Shown: positions 34,829 through 37,888 of the stretch, in pieces | How the letters are laid out: each line of letters starts with the position of its first letter | How positions within the stretch are numbered: position 1 is the stretch's first letter | NCBI GenBank assembly: GCA_016784545.1 | Contig: JADHUM010000003.1 | Span: 67,983 to 105,870, forward strand | Length of the DNA: 37,888 bases | Origin: Candidatus Neomarinimicrobiota bacterium | GTDB lineage: Bacteria; Fidelibacterota; UBA8477; JABMPR01 | Reading direction: 5' to 3' | Made by a program: the position numbers and the translations under genes | Notes under the pieces: model-generated | What the model saw: the letters and a program-made list of their open reading frames with translations, nothing else | Told to the model about the DNA's origin: nothing | Databases searched by the model: none

Positions 34829-37678
34829 ATGAGTAAACGTTATCTATTTACTGTATTGCTCGTTATGGTAATGGTTCCGGCTCTCGCCCTGGCACAGGGT
34901 ACGATTTCCGGTTCAGTTACTGACGGAACTACAGGTGACGCCCTTCCAGGCGCAAATGTGATCGTTGATGGCCAGCCCTATGGTGGTGCATCAGATCTAT
35001 CAGGTGCCTTTGTTATTGAAGGTGTCCCTGCAGGTAATTATTCCGTCACAGCTTCAGTCATTGGTTATGAATCCGTGACCATGAGTGCACAGGTTGCAAG
35101 TGGTGTAGCCACAACCCTGAATTTTGCTCTCACAAGCCAGGCTCTCGAAATGAGTGCTTTGGAAGTATTGGCTTCTCGCGCAGATGCCAACACGCCTGTT
35201 GCTTATACAAATGTTTCAAAGGAAGAGATGGAAGTACGTCTTGGTTCACAGGATATTCCACTCGTTCTTAATACAACTCCTTCAGTATATGCCACCAATC
35301 AGGGTGGAGGTGCTGGTGATGCTCGTATCAACGTGCGTGGATTCAACCAGCGCAATGTCGCCGTTATGATTAACGGTGTTCCTCAAAATGACATGGAAAA
35401 CGGTTGGGTCTATTGGTCAAACTGGGATGGTGTTGGAGATGCCACATCTTCAATCCAGATGCAGCGTGGACTCAGTGCGGTTAACCTGGCAACACCTTCC
35501 ATTGGTGGAACCATGAATATCATTACTGATCCTACACAGCTTGAAGCTGGTGGTAGCTTCAAACAGGAAGCCGGCTCAGGTGCATTCTTGAAGACCACCG
35601 TGAATTACAACACTGGCATGATTGCTGACAAAATTGCCATGAGTGGTACTATTGTCCGTAAAACTGGTGATGGTATTGTTGATGGGGCCTGGACCGATGC
35701 CTGGGCATACTATTTTGGTGCTTCTTATGCAGTTAACTCTAACAACCGTTTTGAGTTATATGCTATTGGTGCTCCACAGCGTCATGGTCAAAATCTGTAC
35801 AAGCAGAATGTCATGGCCTATGACCAGGAATTCGCTGAAGAAATAGCTAAAGATGGTGTAGACGATGCAGATTGGGACGCCTATGTAGATAAGTTCACCA
35901 AGGATTCCGATGGTTCCGATGTGGGTCATCTGTTTAATCAGAATGTGGCAGATATCAGCTCTGACTATAAGGGACAACAGTATTTTTATATGTACGGCGA
36001 TCGTACCGAAGATCGATATGATCCCAATTTCCTGAACGAACGGGAAAACTATTTCCATAAACCATTGGTCAACTTGAACCATTATTTAAATCTCACTGAA
36101 AAGATGAGACTATCAACGGTTCTGTATTGGTCAGGTGGTTCAGGTGGTGGTACAGGTACATATGGTAAGATTCCAACCTTGGATGGCAATGGCGTCCTGG
36201 GTGGTGAAGATTACAAATACTACTATGGTGATGGTCCCTGGACCAGGGATTGGAATACACTTGTTGCTTATAACTCAGGTAGTGATGATACGGTTTATGT
36301 TGATAAAACTGCCCTGGTTCGTACCCACGGTGCAGATAACAATCAGTCCGTTGGAATCTTGAGAAACAGCATCAACCGTCAGAGCACCATCGGTTTGATC
36401 TCCAAGCTGAACTTTGACATGAGTGACATGTTGAAACTTCAGGTTGGTATCGACTGGCGTACTGCTGGAATTGAGCACACACGTGAAGTCCGTGACCTCA
36501 TGGGTGGCGACTATTACCTGGATGACTCTGATCCAAATGTAAACAATGGTGACCCCTATCGGGTTGTACTTGGTGACAACATCGATTATTACAATGAGAC
36601 TACTGTTGACTGGATCGGTGGATTTGCACAGGCCAGTTATACTGCAGGCGCATTGAATGCCTATGGTATGGCCGGATTCTCATCCATCAAATACTCCTAT
36701 CAGGATCTCTTCACCACAGCACAAGAAGTTATCAAGTCTGACGCTATTGGTGCCATGCAGGTCAAGGGTGGTGGTATGTTCCATCTAGCCGATAACTTCA
36801 ACATTTTCGGTAACTTTGGTTATGTTGAAAAACCACCAATCATGGACAACGTGATCTATTTTGATGGTACAGTTGCAGCTGATCCTACAAATGAGAAATT
36901 CACGAGTACAGAACTTGGTGTGAATTACAAGGCAAAAATGTTTGCAGTAACTGCAAATGCTTACAATACCGATTGGATAGATCGTAATCTGACCAAGGCT
37001 GTTACCAGTGGCCAGGGTTCAAGTGGTGATACCGATGTTATTTTCTTAACTGGTGTCAACCAGAACCATAAGGGTCTTGAAGTTGAAGCTTCTGTACAAC
37101 CTATGCAAATGCTCCGTGTTGATGCATCATTGAGTTTTGGTAACTGGACATTTGGCGATGATGCTGATGGAGACTACCAGAACGAAGCTGGTGAACTATT
37201 GGGTGAGTACAGATATGCCTTGAAAGATCTCAAAGTTGGTGATATGCCACAGACTGCCTATATAGTTGGTGCTACTTTGATGCCAATTAAAGGTCTGAGA
37301 GTACAGGCAATCTACAGCATCTATGACAACAACTATGCTGACTGGAGTCCTGATAGTCGTATCATTGATGATGCTGATGATAATGGCATACTCAGCGATG
37401 CTGAAATAGACGCTGCTGATCGTGTACAAGTTTGGGATGCCCCAGGCTATGCTAAAATGGATCTGCATGTAACCTACGACCTTCCAAAGATCGCCGGTTT
37501 CAATGCACAACTGTTTACTCACGTTTTCAATGCTCTTGATGCTACTTATGTTCAAGATGCAGTTGACAATAGCCAGTACAATGGTTTCTCAAGTGGTGCC
37601 AGTCACTCAGCTTCAAGAGCTGAAGTGTTCCTGGGTACACCTCGTTTCATGAACTTTGGACTAAAACTTCATTTCTAG
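34829..37678 (+). CDS. TonB-dependent receptor with carboxypeptidase-like regulatory domain, probably highly expressed
   Basis: 949 aa. A signal peptide (about 1-22, ending LALAQ) leads to a carboxypeptidase-like regulatory domain (about 24-110: TISGSVTDGTTGDALPGANV, GAFVIEGVPAGNYSV). A TonB-box-like segment is at about 122-131 (TPVAYTNVSKEE), and the plug is at about 135-240 (INVRGFNQRNVAVMINGVPQ, GGTMNIITDP). The barrel ends in Phe (FGLKLHF). A Ca-binding-like acidic loop is inside the barrel (DADDNGILSDAEIDAADRV). Expression signals are strong: AAAGGAGG, a near-consensus promoter and a long perfect terminator. The substrate is unknown; it is monocistronic and stands alone, without a SusD-like partner in view. 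Confidence 0.92.
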   Translation: MSKRYLFTVLLVMVMVPALALAQGTISGSVTDGTTGDALPGANVIVDGQPYGGASDLSGAFVIEGVPAGNYSVTASVIGYESVTMSAQVASGVATTLNFALTSQALEMSALEVLASRADANTPVAYTNVSKEEMEVRLGSQDIPLVLNTTPSVYATNQGGGAGDARINVRGFNQRNVAVMINGVPQNDMENGWVYWSNWDGVGDATSSIQMQRGLSAVNLATPSIGGTMNIITDPTQLEAGGSFKQEAGSGAFLKTTVNYNTGMIADKIAMSGTIVRKTGDGIVDGAWTDAWAYYFGASYAVNSNNRFELYAIGAPQRHGQNLYKQNVMAYDQEFAEEIAKDGVDDADWDAYVDKFTKDSDGSDVGHLFNQNVADISSDYKGQQYFYMYGDRTEDRYDPNFLNERENYFHKPLVNLNHYLNLTEKMRLSTVLYWSGGSGGGTGTYGKIPTLDGNGVLGGEDYKYYYGDGPWTRDWNTLVAYNSGSDDTVYVDKTALVRTHGADNNQSVGILRNSINRQSTIGLISKLNFDMSDMLKLQVGIDWRTAGIEHTREVRDLMGGDYYLDDSDPNVNNGDPYRVVLGDNIDYYNETTVDWIGGFAQASYTAGALNAYGMAGFSSIKYSYQDLFTTAQEVIKSDAIGAMQVKGGGMFHLADNFNIFGNFGYVEKPPIMDNVIYFDGTVAADPTNEKFTSTELGVNYKAKMFAVTANAYNTDWIDRNLTKAVTSGQGSSGDTDVIFLTGVNQNHKGLEVEASVQPMQMLRVDASLSFGNWTFGDDADGDYQNEAGELLGEYRYALKDLKVGDMPQTAYIVGATLMPIKGLRVQAIYSIYDNNYADWSPDSRIIDDADDNGILSDAEIDAADRVQVWDAPGYAKMDLHVTYDLPKIAGFNAQLFTHVFNALDATYVQDAVDNSQYNGFSSGASHSASRAEVFLGTPRFMNFGLKLHF

Positions 37679-37695
37679 TCTAAACGTTTAGTTTT

Positions 37696-37732
37696 AAAAA
37701 AAGGTCCCGGTTTTCCGGGACCTTTTTTTTTG
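37696..37732 (+). terminator. Terminator of the second TonB receptor
   Basis: A perfect stem GGTCCCGG/CCGGGACC (37703-37722) with loop TTTT is preceded by an A-run and followed by ten Ts. It lies 25 nt after the stop codon. Confidence 0.93.
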
Positions 37733-37762
37733 CATGAGGTCAAATCTATAGCACCCGAATTA

Positions 37763-37800
37763 AGAGGCTGTGTGAGAATACAATTGCAAGAGTCTCTTTT
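37763..37800 (+). mobile_element. Possible further end of the AGAGGCTG element
   Basis: AGAGGCTGTGTGAGAATA begins with the same eight bases as the two ends of the IS fossil at 5508 and 6067, and AGTCTCTTTT follows about 20 nt later. The remaining 90 nt to the window edge contain no open frame I can support. A full element may continue beyond the window. Confidence 0.3.
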
Positions 37801-37888
37801 TCGTCATTTTGAGACATCTTTCACTCATTTCTCTGATAAATTGACATTTTCATTGTCTAGATCAAAAGAAACAGCCATTTCAAGCCAT

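Overview
The window looks like a chromosomal segment from a Gram-negative bacterium of the FCB group outside core Bacteroidetes. Candidatus Marinimicrobia or a neighbour (KSB1, Calditrichaeota or Ignavibacteria-like) is my best guess. The evidence is several large secreted proteins ending in NxPNPFNP-type C-terminal sorting (FlgD-Ig-like) domains, a PorV/PorQ-family protein, TonB receptors with carboxypeptidase-like regulatory domains, a DUF5916 outer-membrane protein and a Bacteroidetes-style long SecA. The phylum call is inference from gene types, not from a marker phylogeny.

Layout. 1-5030 (minus): a CHASE-PAS-GAF membrane sensor cut by the window edge, then an operon of a VSGD-repeat exported protein followed by a DUF5916 barrel protein. 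5345-6075: tRNA-Leu(UAG) with a terminator, then a decayed IS1182-like transposon fossil bounded by two AGAGGCTG hairpin ends. 6096-10629 (minus): a secreted cohesin-like/sorting-domain protein and secA. 10886-19436 (plus): a propeller/Y_Y_Y/HTH membrane regulator, a secreted protein made of three tandem beta-helix units, and a secreted class-I glutamine-amidotransferase-like protein; the last two carry C-terminal sorting domains. 19437-20102: debris region with an orphan sorting-domain fragment, a small secreted-like ORF, REP-like repeats and a terminator.

20103-26216 (minus): phoH, thiolase, 3-hydroxyacyl-CoA dehydrogenase, acyl-CoA dehydrogenase, leucine dehydrogenase and nusB. This is a probable amino-acid/short-chain acyl-CoA catabolic operon with palindromic candidate operators ahead of the thiolase. 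26551-32908 (plus): a tight three-gene operon of TonB receptor, very large sorting-domain secreted protein and PorV-like protein. 32980-34305 (minus): a U32-family TrhP-like tRNA modification protein. 34829-37678 (plus): a second TonB receptor, with strong expression signals (TTGACA-N17-TATCTT promoter, a TGTGA-N6-TCACA palindrome in its leader, a strong Shine-Dalgarno and a strong terminator). 37763 onward may be another end of the AGAGGCTG element.

The theme is cell-surface export and uptake plus peptide/amino-acid catabolism. The least ordinary items are the receptor/cargo/PorV operon, the secreted amidotransferase-like protein beside a triplicated beta-helix protein and a kinase-less membrane regulator, and the transposon fossil whose end overlaps a terminator. 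I found no CRISPR array, prophage or rRNA.
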